Origin: Cognaticolwellia beringensis
Lineage (GTDB): Bacteria; Pseudomonadota; Gammaproteobacteria; Enterobacterales; Alteromonadaceae
Direction of reading: 5' to 3'
Assembly: GCF_002076895.1 (NCBI RefSeq)
Contig: NZ_CP020465.1
Location: 682,001-746,000 of the forward strand
DNA: 64,000 nucleotides
In this document: piece after piece, positions 9,594 through 20,065 of the stretch
Numbering within the stretch: the stretch's first letter is position 1
How the letters are laid out: each line of letters begins with the position of its first letter
The notes under the pieces: generated by a model
Told to the model about the DNA's origin: nothing
The model's database searches: none
The model's input: the letters and a program-made list of their open reading frames with translations, nothing else
Translations under genes and position numbers: made by a program

Positions 9594-10508
9594 TTAAGTC
9601 AGCCAGATACGCGGCACTGTGGCCTGATGTCCGGTTAGTCGGGGACGAAGAATATCTCTAGCTTGTTGAAATAAATCCCAAACTTGGTTCCGCTCGTCGC
9701 CGAGGTAACGTAAGAGTAATACACCACGCCTAAAGGTTACTGCCCAATGTTCGGTAGCGGTTATATGCTCACGTAATGCTGTTATGGCTTCCATCGGATC
9801 ATTCAAACCAACCGTCCACAAGGTAGCGTGTACTGTTGTACCACCTTGTCCCCACTTGCCGTTAAATCGGCTGTGCTTTGGATCTAGAGCCTGACGCTCT
9901 AACCACAATGGTCGGTCATTACGGCTAAGTTGAAAGCGTTGTTCAAGATGGCCGCTGGCAAATGGCAATTCGCTAGCGGGCCGGCCCAAGCAGAGAATTT
10001 CCCAACCTAAGCATTTGGCATTTTCCGCCAGTTCAATGTTAAAGTTTTGTACCCCGACGGAGCCATCAAAAGCAAGGGTCTCTTGAGGGAGCCATTCTAA
10101 GATGGCACCATCAGCAACTTTTAAGTTGGTACTCTGACTCCATGCAACACCATTACTGTCAGCTTTATAGAGTTTATTGGCCGCAGGCGTAGTGAGCAAG
10201 GTATGAGCATTTTCAGTCACATTGACGTCTATATTAAGCGCATCACCACTGACTAAACCACCAGGTGGGTGCAGAATATAAACATGGCAGCAACCCTCGG
10301 GGCCTTCAGGGTAAAATGGTCGTTGCACACGTAAAGGCCCATAGTGTCGAGCGATGTTCATGCGAGTAATGCTTGTATTACTGTTACTATTAGAGTGGGC
10401 GCCGAAACCTAACGTTAAAGAAGCTACCCATTGGCGGTTGGCATCAAAGCGATGTCCAGATTCCGCAACAACCTGTTGAAAGACAGGTAAAGAAGAAAAA
10501 GTTGTCAT
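9594..10508 (-). CDS. ureD: Urease accessory protein UreD (UreH)
   Basis: 304 residues. A beta-helical scaffold that binds apo-urease and recruits UreF and UreG for nickel insertion. The signatures GPLRVQRPFYPEG, YILHPPGGLVSGD, LLTTPAANKLYK and LEWLPQETLAFDG are typical. It is the first gene of the urease cluster, with no other gene between it and the lipoprotein gene upstream. No binding site for an urease regulator (NtrC or UreR type) was recognised upstream. Confidence 0.95.
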   Translation of the reverse strand: MTTFSSLPVFQQVVAESGHRFDANRQWVASLTLGFGAHSNSNSNTSITRMNIARHYGPLRVQRPFYPEGPEGCCHVYILHPPGGLVSGDALNIDVNVTENAHTLLTTPAANKLYKADSNGVAWSQSTNLKVADGAILEWLPQETLAFDGSVGVQNFNIELAENAKCLGWEILCLGRPASELPFASGHLEQRFQLSRNDRPLWLERQALDPKHSRFNGKWGQGGTTVHATLWTVGLNDPMEAITALREHITATEHWAVTFRRGVLLLRYLGDERNQVWDLFQQARDILRPRLTGHQATVPRIWLT

Positions 10509-10941
10509 GCAAGATAAACACCTATTTTTAAGCCCTGTATGTGGTAGTTAAATCTAAATGCAATATCTAGTTTGAACTGTGGGCTATGGACACGAATATA
10601 GCTGTTCAGTCTAGAAAATTCAACTAAAAAAAAATAAAAATTAAGCCACGGCTAAAACTTGTCCATAAAAACTACAACTCGTCAATAAATCATCATTAAT
10701 AACGAGAATAAACGTTTATTTAGTAAACATTTAAAGGGTTTTTACCTAGTATAGTTAAGTCCTAATGTTTAGCCAGTATGTTGATGAAATTACAAACGAT
10801 AGTGATGGTGTGAATCTGTTTGATGAGTGTTTAAGGGCATTTTGTTATAGGTTTTATAAATAAATAATTAGCCATAAAAAAACCGCATTAATGCGGTTTT
10901 GTAAAGTTTAATAATAGCACCAATGGCCAGTCAATTAATGA
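10509..10941. other. Gene-free stretch with a bidirectional terminator
   Basis: AT-rich region between ureD and the 3' end of the BACON lipoprotein gene. It contains the stem-loop at 10879-10900. No ORF with family features and no operator was recognised; the promoter of the urease cluster should lie here. Confidence 0.4.
10879..10900 (-). terminator. Rho-independent terminator after the BACON lipoprotein gene
   Basis: AAAACCGCAT pairs with ATGCGGTTTT around a 2-base loop. A- and T-runs on the two sides make it usable in both directions. It lies about 40 bp after the stop of the minus-strand lipoprotein gene. Confidence 0.8.
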
Positions 10942-13900
10942 TCACGGGTGTGATCGTAAGCTCAATGTGGATGTTGTTGTATCATAAATTAATACGCGTT
11001 GAAATTCAGGCATTAGGTAACTTTCAGCAGAACTACTAGCAATTACCTCAGACCAAAGCTCAACTTGCGCAGCATTGTATTTACTGTAAGTAAAGCCTAA
11101 GGTTGGATCAAAACGATAAAAGTAACTGTTGTCATTGGTATCTGTGGTGGTGTTAAAGGTTTGTACATTGTTATTACCCTGAAGTACGCCATTGTCAGTG
11201 TAAGTCGTGCCGTCAAAACTTGCCCATTCACTGTTGCTGTTAGCACTATAAATAGTATTGCCATTATGACTCATGGCAAAGTTTGCCATGCTAGTAAAGG
11301 CTGCATTGGCATAGGCAGGTTCATTCATTACTGAAACCGCTTCACTAGTATAAGCGTTATAGCTTATCGTATAGCGCTCAAGAGAGCTTGTTGCTTGTTT
11401 GTAGGCCATGAATATATCAGCACTATTTGCTTGAGCAATGCTTGGGGCAAAGTAGACATTTTCTTGGTCCCAATATTGACGGACTAGATCTAAATTTGCC
11501 ATTTCTAATGCTTGAGTAATGACGACTGCTACCCCAGCAACCATTTTTATCATTACAGGACGAGATATTATAGTGATGTTATCAGCATTAACCTGGCTAA
11601 ATTGATAGCTGTTTAAGTCAAACTGATAATGGTTAATACGGGTTTGTTCAGCCTCATCATCATCTAAATAAGTCTCGCTATTCGATGCTAGCAACATTGA
11701 ACCATCAGGGTGAACAACTAAATTTGTTAAGTCGATTTCTGCTAATGGCGATGTTGCTGTATTAATCAATGCGCCAGAAATAACGTGGTAAGTGCTAAGT
11801 TTATCGCCTGCTGCGATGTAAACATAAGGACGCATAGGGTCTAGTACTACACCTGAGGTATTAATACTTATATTGGCAATATCTACATCAGCACCGTCAC
11901 TTGCTGCTTTATTGAAGGTGACATTAATGCTGCCAGATAACGCAGAGCCTTCGACAGCAGGTGATAAGGTGATGACCGCACTATGTAAGCCATCGGTGGC
12001 AATGTTAGCCGGTAATCCGGTAATAGTTAATGTGTTGTTGGTGCTATCAGATGACAACGATAACCAGTCAACATCCGTCGTTGCTTGCCAAGCGATATTA
12101 GCTTCACTGTTGGTCAAAATGTCCACGGTATGCACTAACGTTTGTTCGGTGACTAAACTATTGAAAGCCAATGATGGGTAGTTACTGCTTAATCTTAAAG
12201 CGTCAACAGCAAGTTCAACCGTGATCACTTTTGTCGTACCACTCGTCGGGTCGACAATCGAAATACTTGCAGACATTAAGCCCCAACCAGAAATTAAGCT
12301 GCGATCGATATCGACTAATATAGCATCGCTACTTTCATCACTTTGCTGGGTTAATACCAGCCAAGGAGCGCTCCCCGTAGCTTGCCAGGCTTCGCCTATG
12401 CTTGATAGTGTCAGTGTTTGTTGTGTTATGGCGCTGTCACCAAAATTTGTTGTAAATACTAATGTTTCTGCTGAACTAGAAAATTGACTTAAATTGATAA
12501 CACTTATGTTATCAGCATTTGAAGATGTTATTACGGCTCGGCTGTCGCCATTAGCGATTAACATTTTATTTGGTAGATTTGAGGCTAAATTAATACTGCT
12601 AACGATGGCTTGTTGCTCATTGTATACATCAACTTTAAAGCCAACCTCAGGGTCAAACCTAACGAAGTGAGGACGATCATTAGTTGTATGAGTAAGCGCT
12701 AAGTTAGTTATAGTTTCATCGCTATTTAACACACCATTATCAGTAAATGTTGTACCGTTAAAGCTGATCCATTCACTCGTTGGGCTTATAGCATAAATAC
12801 TTTGTTCATCTGCGGTTACATAAAAATCACTAATTTGGTCATTTTCACCTAATAGTTCAGGACGGTAACTGTGGCTGATTTTAGTACTAATTGGATTGCG
12901 ACCAAAATCATTGACTTTAACTTCTATGCGCTTTATCGACATTAAGTCATTGCTAGTACTTATGTCTAATGCGAATAAAGTTTGATTCTTTTCAGCAACA
13001 TTAAAAGCTCTGGCTAAAAAGGCATTAGGCGCGTCAAAGCCAACAAGCGTTAAATTTTCGTCGGTAAACTCTAAAATTCTTGTTGCCACGAAATAGCGAC
13101 TATCAATGCGGATAAATTTAACCGGCTCGCTGGTGATATTAATATCGGTTAATTCAACAAAACTCATGTCAGTGAGGTCAATTTTATATCTATGTGTAAT
13201 AGTTTCGCTGGTGTTTTCATCAATAACTATAGTTTCAACCGCTTTCGCTAACATAATGCTGGCTTCAGGGTGAATAATTAGCTGCTCTAGCTTGGTATCT
13301 TCCGGCGCTATAACTGTTGTTGATACTAACTCATTAGTATAAAGGTGGTAGCTTCGAAGCTCATTGCTTGTTGCGACATAATATTGTGGTAGTAAAGGGT
13401 TAGTTACGACACCATCAGTGTTAGCGACAATATCGAGCGTATTGTTTTCACTGGCTAAGTCAGACTTATAAAAGCTCACGTGTATAGTTTCTGCCATAGC
13501 GGTGGTTTGCTCATCGCCACTTAGGGTTATTTCTGCGATTGTAGTCGTGTTATTAGCCAAAGCGCTACTATCAGCTGTAATGGTTAATTGATTGTTTTCA
13601 GCGTTAGGTGTCAGTGTTAACCAAGTTGCTTCAGTGGTAGCCTGCCAGTTCCAAGGTAAAATACTATTCGAATTGATATTAAGGGTCGTTTGACTGTTGT
13701 TGATATTACCAGTTTGTGCCAAGGCTACGGTTGCTCTATCAGCAAATAAATGCGTATTGTCTAAGCTTAACTCTACTGGATATTCAGTTGTACCTAGCGG
13801 ACTCGTAATACTAATTTCTGCCGGATGAAAACCTGGTTCGGTAAAGTCGCTTACATTGGGTGTTGCCGTAATTGTTGTAATGCCATCAAGAAAGACTTTT

Positions 13901-14415
13901 TCGACGTTGAGCCAAGGTACTGAACTTGTTACAGTTATATCATCTGCACTTGAACTGATATCAATTGTTTTTGCTGCTATCGAGTCAACACCGAAGGTGT
14001 CATCAAAGGTAAGAGCCTGCCATAACAATAACGAAACGTTAATATCGGCGTGTGCAAAGTTTGTGGTCGTAGTGTCGCCACTGGATAACCTTAATGTTGT
14101 ACCGTAAAGGTTAGTATTTAATAAATGAGCATTAACCACATCAATATGAATAGTCGCAGAGGTATCTGTTAGGTTTTCAATGCGATAATTTAACCAGCTT
14201 ACTGGCTGTGCAGTAGGTGCAAAACCGAGTAATAGCCCATTACCATCGAACGTAACATCAACCGCAATAGTGTGGTTTTCTTGTTGCAGAAACTCATTGG
14301 TAAAGGCTACCGATGAAACTGATGAACTGACCGTGAATGTTGGTAATTTTTCACTTGAACCACCACATGCTTGTAAAAATAGTGAGCTAAATAAAATAAC
14401 CAATATTAAACGCAT
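10942..14415 (-). CDS. Large lipoprotein with BACON-like domains and internal duplication
   Basis: About 1157 residues. The start at 14415 gives MRLILVILFSSLFLQACGG, a lipoprotein signal with lipobox LQAC, so it is membrane-anchored and probably exposed at the surface or in the periplasm. The chain is mostly beta-strand. Several segments follow the BACON pattern (for example LPWNWQATTEATWLTLTP and IAWQATTDVDWLSLSS followed by NNxLTIT). Two ~180-residue blocks resemble each other: V(T/L)(N/D)P(L/M)xPxxYxA...LxxYH...HP(E/D)xSxxLA...RYKIDL/HYQFDL, then a Y(T/S)xNGTTFTDNGVL-type block ending in RFDP(E/T)(V/L)GF, so the protein is an internal tandem duplication of [BACON pair + propeller-like region]. 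BACON domains are proposed to bind carbohydrate or mucin. No catalytic motif was seen. Confidence 0.75.
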   Translation of the reverse strand: MRLILVILFSSLFLQACGGSSEKLPTFTVSSSVSSVAFTNEFLQQENHTIAVDVTFDGNGLLLGFAPTAQPVSWLNYRIENLTDTSATIHIDVVNAHLLNTNLYGTTLRLSSGDTTTTNFAHADINVSLLLWQALTFDDTFGVDSIAAKTIDISSSADDITVTSSVPWLNVEKVFLDGITTITATPNVSDFTEPGFHPAEISITSPLGTTEYPVELSLDNTHLFADRATVALAQTGNINNSQTTLNINSNSILPWNWQATTEATWLTLTPNAENNQLTITADSSALANNTTTIAEITLSGDEQTTAMAETIHVSFYKSDLASENNTLDIVANTDGVVTNPLLPQYYVATSNELRSYHLYTNELVSTTVIAPEDTKLEQLIIHPEASIMLAKAVETIVIDENTSETITHRYKIDLTDMSFVELTDINITSEPVKFIRIDSRYFVATRILEFTDENLTLVGFDAPNAFLARAFNVAEKNQTLFALDISTSNDLMSIKRIEVKVNDFGRNPISTKISHSYRPELLGENDQISDFYVTADEQSIYAISPTSEWISFNGTTFTDNGVLNSDETITNLALTHTTNDRPHFVRFDPEVGFKVDVYNEQQAIVSSINLASNLPNKMLIANGDSRAVITSSNADNISVINLSQFSSSAETLVFTTNFGDSAITQQTLTLSSIGEAWQATGSAPWLVLTQQSDESSDAILVDIDRSLISGWGLMSASISIVDPTSGTTKVITVELAVDALRLSSNYPSLAFNSLVTEQTLVHTVDILTNSEANIAWQATTDVDWLSLSSDSTNNTLTITGLPANIATDGLHSAVITLSPAVEGSALSGSINVTFNKAASDGADVDIANISINTSGVVLDPMRPYVYIAAGDKLSTYHVISGALINTATSPLAEIDLTNLVVHPDGSMLLASNSETYLDDDEAEQTRINHYQFDLNSYQFSQVNADNITIISRPVMIKMVAGVAVVITQALEMANLDLVRQYWDQENVYFAPSIAQANSADIFMAYKQATSSLERYTISYNAYTSEAVSVMNEPAYANAAFTSMANFAMSHNGNTIYSANSNSEWASFDGTTYTDNGVLQGNNNVQTFNTTTDTNDNSYFYRFDPTLGFTYSKYNAAQVELWSEVIASSSAESYLMPEFQRVLIYDTTTSTLSLRSHP

Positions 14416-14837
14416 GTTTTTAATTTGTCCCTTCATACAGGTCCCTGTTTTTATTAATCGCTAGAAAGTAGCTTTTATTGATGACTGAATGTCGCGCTAA
14501 ATTTGCTAATTCATTATTTCAATTGGTATAAGTTTATTTTGCGCGATTATGCTCATAATGTAAAACTTATCATCATATATAAAAAAACATTTCTCAATGG
14601 GTAACTTATTACGTCTCAACGATTATATTTTTTAAGCTGATGAACTCAAATGTATAAAGCTATAAAGCTTGTTTTTAGTTATCTTCTAAATAAAATTATT
14701 TGAATTAAGATTACGAAGGTAATTCTGTTCATAGCTACTGAGTAATAAAAATTTTAGCGAGTGTTATATAAAAAATGAGAAAATTGAAAAGGGTATAAAG
14801 ATAATTTGTACAGAAAATATCAATAAATTCCTAAATA

Positions 14838-14983
14838 GATTGGTATCTTCAAGCAGAGGTTGCGTATAATAAGCGCTATGGTGCGTCCCTAATAAAGATC
14901 AAAAAGATAAAGCCAAAAGAGTGCGCTTTATGCAATAAGGTGGTTTATCAACAGATGAAATCATGACACTATTAAACGCTTAA
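14838..14983 (+). pseudogene. recX: recX 3' remnant
   Basis: The C-terminal end of RecX (regulator of RecA) can be read immediately before alaS, broken by a frameshift and a stop. Frame one, from 14838, gives DWYLQAEVAYNKRYG. A shift near 14883 leads to KDQKDKAKRVRFMQ, then TAA (14936-14938) where RecX normally has a Tyr-Arg-Gly context, then [14 protein letters not shown] and a final TAA at 14981-14983. The usual gammaproteobacterial order is recA-recX-alaS, so position and sequence agree. The N-terminal two-thirds and recA itself are absent from this window; 14437-14837 is AT-rich and holds nothing recognised. Confidence 0.72.
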
Positions 14984-15018
14984 ACAGAATTAATTTTTCG
15001 AAAAAGTTGGAAATTCAA

Positions 15019-17643
15019 ATGATTAAAACTAGTGCCCAATTGCGTCAGGCATTTTTAGATTTTTATGCCTCTAAGCAGCACCAAATTGTTCCGAGTAGCT
15101 CGCTTATTCCTGGTAACGATGCGACATTATTATTCACCAATGCTGGTATGGTGCCTTTTAAAGATGTTTTTCTTGGCGACGATGTTCGCAGCTATACCCG
15201 TGCAACTTCTGCGCAACGCTGTGTCCGCGCGGGCGGTAAGCACAATGATTTAGAAAATGTTGGTTATACAGCCCGTCACCATACTTTTTTCGAAATGCTA
15301 GGTAATTTTAGTTTTGGTGATTATTTCAAAGAAGAAGCGATTAATTATGCTTGGGAATTTTTAACCACGGTATTAGCGTTACCAAAAGAAAAGTTACTGG
15401 TAACTGTTTATGATAGCGATGATGAAGCTTATAACTATTGGTTAAATGAAATTGGCGTACCAGCAGATAAAATAATACGCATTGGTGATAAGTCAGCCGA
15501 TAAAAAGTTTGAGTCTGATAACTTTTGGTCGATGGGTGATACCGGCCCATGTGGTCCATGCTCTGAAATCTTTTATGATCACGGAGAAAATATTTTCGGT
15601 GGTCCTCCTGGTTCTCCTGATGAAGATGGCGATCGCTTCATCGAAATTTGGAATATAGTTTTCATGCAATATAACCGTCATGCAGACGGTACTATGGAAA
15701 ACTTACCTAAACCTTCAGTTGATACTGGTATGGGTTTAGAGCGTATTGCCGCTATAACACAAGGCGTTCATAGTAATTACGAAATTGATATTTTCCAAAG
15801 CTTAATTCGAGATACCGCTAAGTTACTTGAATGCGACGATTTAGAGCACAAATCTTTACGTGTTATCGCTGATCATATTCGTTCATGTAGCTTCTTAATT
15901 ACTGATGGTGTTATACCGTCGAATGAAGGGCGTGGATACGTATTACGTCGTATTATTCGTCGCGCTATTCGTCATGGTCATAAACTTGAAGCCCAATCAT
16001 TTTTCTTTCATAAGTTAGTCGCCTCGCTTGCTGAGCAAATGGGTGATGCATACCCTGAGTTAGTTCAGCAACAAGCGATTATTGAGAAAATTTTACGTAT
16101 AGAAGAAGAACAGTTTGGTCGAACGTTAGATCGAGGTATGGCGCTATTAGAAGATATTTTAGCTGAGCTTAAAGGCGACACTATCGCTGGCGATGATGTA
16201 TTTAAGTTATATGACACCTTCGGTTTTCCCGCTGATTTAACCGCTGATATTGCACGCGAGCGTGAGCTAAATATTGACCTTGTAGGTTTTGACGCAGCAA
16301 TGGCTCAACAACGTACTCGCGCACAAAAAGCGAGTCAGTTCGGCACTGACTATAACGACACTCTTAAATCAGAAAACCGTACATCCTTTAAAGGCTACAC
16401 ACGTGATGAAATGTCTTCTACTGTAGTAGAGCTTTTTAACAGCGAGTCGTCAGTTAATACTTTAGAAGCAGGTGAGGCAGGTGTTGTGATCCTTGATCAA
16501 ACGCCATTTTATGCTGAATCCGGTGGGCAAGTTGGTGACACGGGTACGCTAAGTTTTGATAACGGTACTTTTGAAGTAACCGATACCATTAAACTAGGAC
16601 ATGCGTTTGCACATAAAGGTATTGCTCATCAAACCATAGCTTTAAACAGTCTTGTAAAAGCGCAAATTAACAGCGAGCGTCGTTCAGCAATTGTTAAAAA
16701 CCATACGGCTACGCATATTTTGCATGCCACACTTCGTAAAGTGTTGGGCGAGCATGTTACACAAAAAGGTTCATTGTGCGATGCAGATAAACTTCGCTTT
16801 GATTTTTCTAACTTTGAAGCGGTAACGCCTGAAGAGTTGAACACAATTGAACGTATGGTTAATGAACAAATTCGCAGTAACTTAGCTCGTGAAACTAATT
16901 TGATGCAAATTGATGCAGCAAAAGAAAAAGGCGCCATGGCCTTGTTTGGCGAAAAGTACGATGACGAGGTACGCGTAGTTACTTTAGGTGACTTTTCAAC
17001 AGAGCTTTGTGGTGGCGTACATGTTAACCGTACTGGTGATATTGGCCTATTCAAAATCACTTCTGAATCAGGCATAGCCGCAGGTGTTCGACGTATTGAG
17101 GCGGTAACAGGCCAAGCCGCATTAAATTACTTTGCTGCACAAGAGCATACGCTAAATTCCATTGCAGCATTAGTAAAAACTGAGCCGGCTAATGTAGCAA
17201 GTAAAATTGAACAAGTGATATTGCGTAACAAAGAGTTAGAAAAAGAGCTTGCCCAATTTAAACAAAAACTTGCAAGTGCTGCCGGTGCTGACCTAGTAAG
17301 CCAAGCTAAAGACTATAATGGTGTCAAAGCACTTATTGCTAATTTAGAAGGTGTAGAGGCTAAATCACTGCGTGGTATGGTTGATGACCTGAAAAATAAA
17401 ATGGGTTCAGGTATTATTTTGTTAGCTACTGCTAGCGATAATAAAGTGAGCTTAATTGCCGGTGTAACAAAAGATTTAGTTGGCCGAGTTAAATCTGGCG
17501 AGTTAGTTAATGTTGCAGCCCAAGAAGTGGGTGGTAAAGGTGGTGGCCGTCCTGATATGGCACAAGCGGGAGGAAGCCAACCAGAAAACATTGAAGCAGC
17601 GTTAAACGCAGCGCAAAGTTGGCTGAGTGATAAATTGAGCTAG
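15019..17643 (+). CDS. alaS: Alanyl-tRNA synthetase
   Basis: 874 residues, normal length. It attaches Ala to tRNA-Ala and edits mischarged Ser/Gly. N-terminal class II catalytic core ([32 protein letters not shown]), tRNA-recognition region, editing domain with zinc ligands ([13 protein letters not shown] and the CGGVH motif), then the C-Ala domain with the Gly-rich [15 protein letters not shown]. The ATG at 15019 gives the usual start [15 protein letters not shown]; an in-frame TTG 12 bp upstream is less likely. It follows the recX relic and precedes csrA, as in enteric bacteria. Confidence 0.97.
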   Translation: MIKTSAQLRQAFLDFYASKQHQIVPSSSLIPGNDATLLFTNAGMVPFKDVFLGDDVRSYTRATSAQRCVRAGGKHNDLENVGYTARHHTFFEMLGNFSFGDYFKEEAINYAWEFLTTVLALPKEKLLVTVYDSDDEAYNYWLNEIGVPADKIIRIGDKSADKKFESDNFWSMGDTGPCGPCSEIFYDHGENIFGGPPGSPDEDGDRFIEIWNIVFMQYNRHADGTMENLPKPSVDTGMGLERIAAITQGVHSNYEIDIFQSLIRDTAKLLECDDLEHKSLRVIADHIRSCSFLITDGVIPSNEGRGYVLRRIIRRAIRHGHKLEAQSFFFHKLVASLAEQMGDAYPELVQQQAIIEKILRIEEEQFGRTLDRGMALLEDILAELKGDTIAGDDVFKLYDTFGFPADLTADIARERELNIDLVGFDAAMAQQRTRAQKASQFGTDYNDTLKSENRTSFKGYTRDEMSSTVVELFNSESSVNTLEAGEAGVVILDQTPFYAESGGQVGDTGTLSFDNGTFEVTDTIKLGHAFAHKGIAHQTIALNSLVKAQINSERRSAIVKNHTATHILHATLRKVLGEHVTQKGSLCDADKLRFDFSNFEAVTPEELNTIERMVNEQIRSNLARETNLMQIDAAKEKGAMALFGEKYDDEVRVVTLGDFSTELCGGVHVNRTGDIGLFKITSESGIAAGVRRIEAVTGQAALNYFAAQEHTLNSIAALVKTEPANVASKIEQVILRNKELEKELAQFKQKLASAAGADLVSQAKDYNGVKALIANLEGVEAKSLRGMVDDLKNKMGSGIILLATASDNKVSLIAGVTKDLVGRVKSGELVNVAAQEVGGKGGGRPDMAQAGGSQPENIEAALNAAQSWLSDKLS

Positions 17644-17685
17644 TTCATATAACAGCAAAAAATTAATGTCATATGTACTAAGGCT

Positions 17686-17720
17686 AATGCCAGTCAGTTA
17701 AGCTGACTGGCATTTTCTTT
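17686..17720 (+). terminator. Rho-independent terminator of alaS
   Basis: Twelve-base arms (AATGCCAGTCAG / CTGACTGGCATT) with a 5-base loop, followed by a T-rich tail TTTCTTTTT. It lies 43 bp after the alaS stop. Confidence 0.88.
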
Positions 17721-17923
17721 TTGTGGGGGGACTTAGATAATTTGGAACTCACCCATCGAAGATGTTTTATCTCTTCTCGTCTAGTCGGAAAGTTTAAATA
17801 GGAATAGGGTATCGAGTATGTGTTCACAATGGATTGGGATATTTCTTGGTCTCATTATTGATATCGATGTGTAATACCGAACCACACAGCCATGAACTAC
17901 TAGGAAAACTCAGCTAATTTGGC

Positions 17924-18153
17924 TAAATACCAGTTGTTTTCACTGCCATCATCATCATTTTTATTAAGTTATAGGCCAGTAATACGCTCAATAGCTTCTG
18001 ACGAGCCATGTCTGGTCGTTTACTTATACCAATTTGATTAATTAACTTGGTATTATCAAGTGCTATTAAGCATCGTCTGTTTTATCTCTCTAAAGCCAAA
18101 TTCTAACTCACAACGATGACAGTATAAATCAACCCGTTCATGACCTGGAAAGC
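17924..18153 (-). pseudogene. IS4-type transposase remnant, split by a palindromic repeat
   Basis: On the minus strand a C-terminal transposase fragment can be read: FPGHERVDLYCHRCELEFG, then FREIKQTMLNST, typical of the IS4 family (Y-x-H-R-W-E-x-E-x-G-x-R-E-x-K, catalytic Glu region). It is interrupted by the palindromic repeat at 18026-18053 and continues as SKRPDMARQKLLSVLLAYNL (RPDM...LLAYNL is the typical C-terminal helix). A stop follows at 17924-17926. No N-terminal half and no inverted ends of the element were found, so it is dead. Confidence 0.75.
18026..18053. repeat. Short palindromic repeat, copy B (inside transposase relic)
   Basis: 28 bases running ATACCAATTTGATTAATTAA to CTTGGTAT; the outer seven bases ATACCAA/TTGGTAT are exactly complementary. 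It sits between the codons for ...MLNST and SKRPDM... of the IS4-type relic, so it was inserted into (or replaced a few codons of) a known sequence. Confidence 0.75.
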
Positions 18154-18194
18154 ACAATATATTTGTCAATGAGTTAATAAACGATAGTTTTCCC

Positions 18195-18225
18195 TTTATT
18201 GCTTTATTGCTTTATTGCTTTATTG
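18195..18225. repeat. Octamer direct repeat (TTTATTGC)x4
   Basis: Three full TTTATTGC units and a seven-base fourth unit in the gene-free stretch between alaS and csrA. Apart from this and the transposase relic, 17721-18684 shows no gene; the csrA promoter should be in its last part. Confidence 0.7.
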
Positions 18226-18684
18226 ATTAAGCTAGCTTTAATTGTTTCAGGAACATCTGGATAATTTTTGTATATGCTTTGTTAATTTTTATTTAATTTT
18301 ATGGGAATTATTTTGTGGAAACCGGGTCTTATTTTAGGATACTAGCCGTTTGCTGCTAATAAAGCGTGAAATTGGACCAGTTTGAAAAGTATTTTTAAAA
18401 AAGTTTGCTATAAATGCAAATAATTATGCATAAAGTGTTTATTGTTTCATTAAGGTTGTTAAAATGAACAGTAATTGCTGCAATTGCATTCTACTATTGT
18501 TTTGTAAGTTTTCTATTAAATATAGGAAACTCGATACTGTCGAAGGAATCGTCAATGTTTGATAAGTATTTTAGTTACTTATTGCAATCTTTAGTGCACT
18601 TTTGCAAAAATTAGACTAAATTTAATTTGTTACTAGCTTATATATATTTAGTGGATCTCGTTTTTAAACATAAAGGAAATTAAG

Positions 18685-18882
18685 ATGTTAATATTAACTC
18701 GCCGAGTTGGTGAAACGTTGATGATCGGAGACGACGTCACAGTGACAGTGTTGGGTGTAAAAGGCAATCAGGTACGAATTGGTGTTAACGCCCCAAAAGA
18801 AGTGTCGGTTCATCGAGAAGAAATCTATATGAGAATACAATCTGAAAAAGGTGAGGGTGAAGCCTCAGGGAACGAAAGTTAA
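18685..18882 (+). CDS. csrA: Carbon storage regulator CsrA
   Basis: 65-residue RNA-binding dimer that binds GGA motifs in mRNA leaders and controls translation of central-metabolism, motility and biofilm genes. The sequence [17 protein letters not shown] is the canonical N-terminus with the RNA-contacting Arg, and the second RNA-binding site VSVHREEIY is intact. AAAGGAAAT lies just before the ATG. As in E. coli it sits between alaS and the tRNA-Ser/tRNA-Arg array. Confidence 0.98.
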   Translation: MLILTRRVGETLMIGDDVTVTVLGVKGNQVRIGVNAPKEVSVHREEIYMRIQSEKGEGEASGNES

Positions 18883-18898
18883 ATATTTTCTCATAATT

Positions 18899-18923
18899 AA
18901 AGCCGACACTAGTCGGCTTTTTT
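18899..18923 (+). terminator. Rho-independent terminator of csrA
   Basis: AAAGCCGAC pairs with GTCGGCTTT, followed by further Ts; 17 bp after the csrA stop. Confidence 0.88.
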
Positions 18924-19087
18924 GATCTAGCAATAAAATTTTCAAGGCGAATTAGGGTTGTTTTTTGTGAGTTAATGTAGGAAAAATGACCGTGTTGTTT
19001 GAAATCTCGGCAAACAGTCAAAAAATAAGAATAAAAGCTGAAAAAAGTTTGACTTATTTTTATAATCCCTTATTATTCGCACCCATT

Positions 19088-19182
<95 letters not shown>

Positions 19183-19324
19183 TTTTAGATTGGCATCGTA
19201 GGAACAACGATATTGAAATAGTTCACTACGAATGTATATAATATTGACTAGGTCGTTTACCTAAGTAAATATTGTCTAGTTCGTTATCTCTTAAACTAGA
19301 GATATAAATAACAGGTTTGAATAA

Positions 19325-19401
19325 GGACGCGTAGCTCAGCTGGATAGAGTACCTGGCTACGAACCAGGCGGTCGCAGGTTCGACTCCTGCCGCGTCCGCC
19401 A
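19325..19401 (+). tRNA. tRNA-Arg (anticodon ACG), copy 1
   Basis: 77 nt with encoded CCA. Acceptor GGACGCG / CGCGTCC; anticodon stem CCTGG/CCAGG with loop CTACGAA, anticodon ACG (its A34 is normally edited to inosine). Unlike copies 2-5 it is not followed by the CCAGTC...GACTGG terminator, so it may be cotranscribed with copy 2. Confidence 0.97.
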
Positions 19402-19535
19402 CTTTTTCTTTGAGTGGCTAAATAATAAAGAGTAGCTAATATTAAAGCTAATTAAAAAATAAATATATGACTTATGTTAAGTGGTATTTTATCTAAGTTT
19501 ATCTTGAATCAAGATATAAAATAACGATTGACCGC

Positions 19536-19612
19536 GGACGCGTAGCTCAGCTGGATAGAGTACCTGGCTACGAACCAGGCGGTCGCAGGTTCGACTCCTG
19601 CCGCGTCCGCCA
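19536..19612 (+). tRNA. tRNA-Arg (anticodon ACG), copy 2
   Basis: Identical 77-nt tRNA sequence to copy 1. It has its own upstream sequence but begins the series of near-identical downstream spacers. Confidence 0.97.
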
Positions 19613-19617
19613 CATTG

Positions 19618-19648
19618 AAAAAACCAGTCTAACGACTGGTTTTTTTTT
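19618..19648 (+). terminator. Terminator after tRNA-Arg copy 2
   Basis: AAAAACCAGTC/GACTGGTTTTT hairpin with a nine-T run. The same element recurs after copies 3, 4 and 5 (about 19845-19874, 20071-20101 and 20298-20327). Confidence 0.9.
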
Positions 19649-19762
19649 CGCTTCAATATTTTGCCATTATTGAAGCGAAGCATTGAAAGAGCGCTGTGAA
19701 TGCTCATTATGAGCAACATTCACTATCTCCTAAGCATGAGATATAAAAAAACAGTTTATTGC

Positions 19763-19839
19763 GGACGCGTAGCTCAGCTGGATAGAGTACCTGGCTACGA
19801 ACCAGGCGGTCGCAGGTTCGACTCCTGCCGCGTCCGCCA
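19763..19839 (+). tRNA. tRNA-Arg (anticodon ACG), copy 3
   Basis: Same 77-nt sequence as copies 1 and 2, inside the second cassette. Confidence 0.97.
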
Positions 19840-19988
19840 CATTGAAAAAACCAGTCTAACGACTGGTTTTTTTTCGCTTCAATATTTTGCCATTATTGAA
19901 GCGAAGCATTGAAAGAGCGCTGTGAATGCTCATTATGAGCAACATTCACTATCTCCTAAGCATGAGATATAAAAAAACAGTTTATTGC

Positions 19989-20065
19989 GGACGCGTAGCT
20001 CAGCTGGATAGAGTACCTGGCTACGAACCAGGCGGTCGCAGGTTCGACTCCTGCCGCGTCCGCCA
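19989..20065 (+). tRNA. tRNA-Arg (anticodon ACG), copy 4
   Basis: Same 77-nt sequence, third cassette. Confidence 0.97.

Noticed and set aside
17721..17923. Continuation of the IS4-type transposase toward alaS
   Set aside because: Blocks such as RREEIKHLRWV can be read, but they do not match the expected C-terminal residues well enough to extend the relic.
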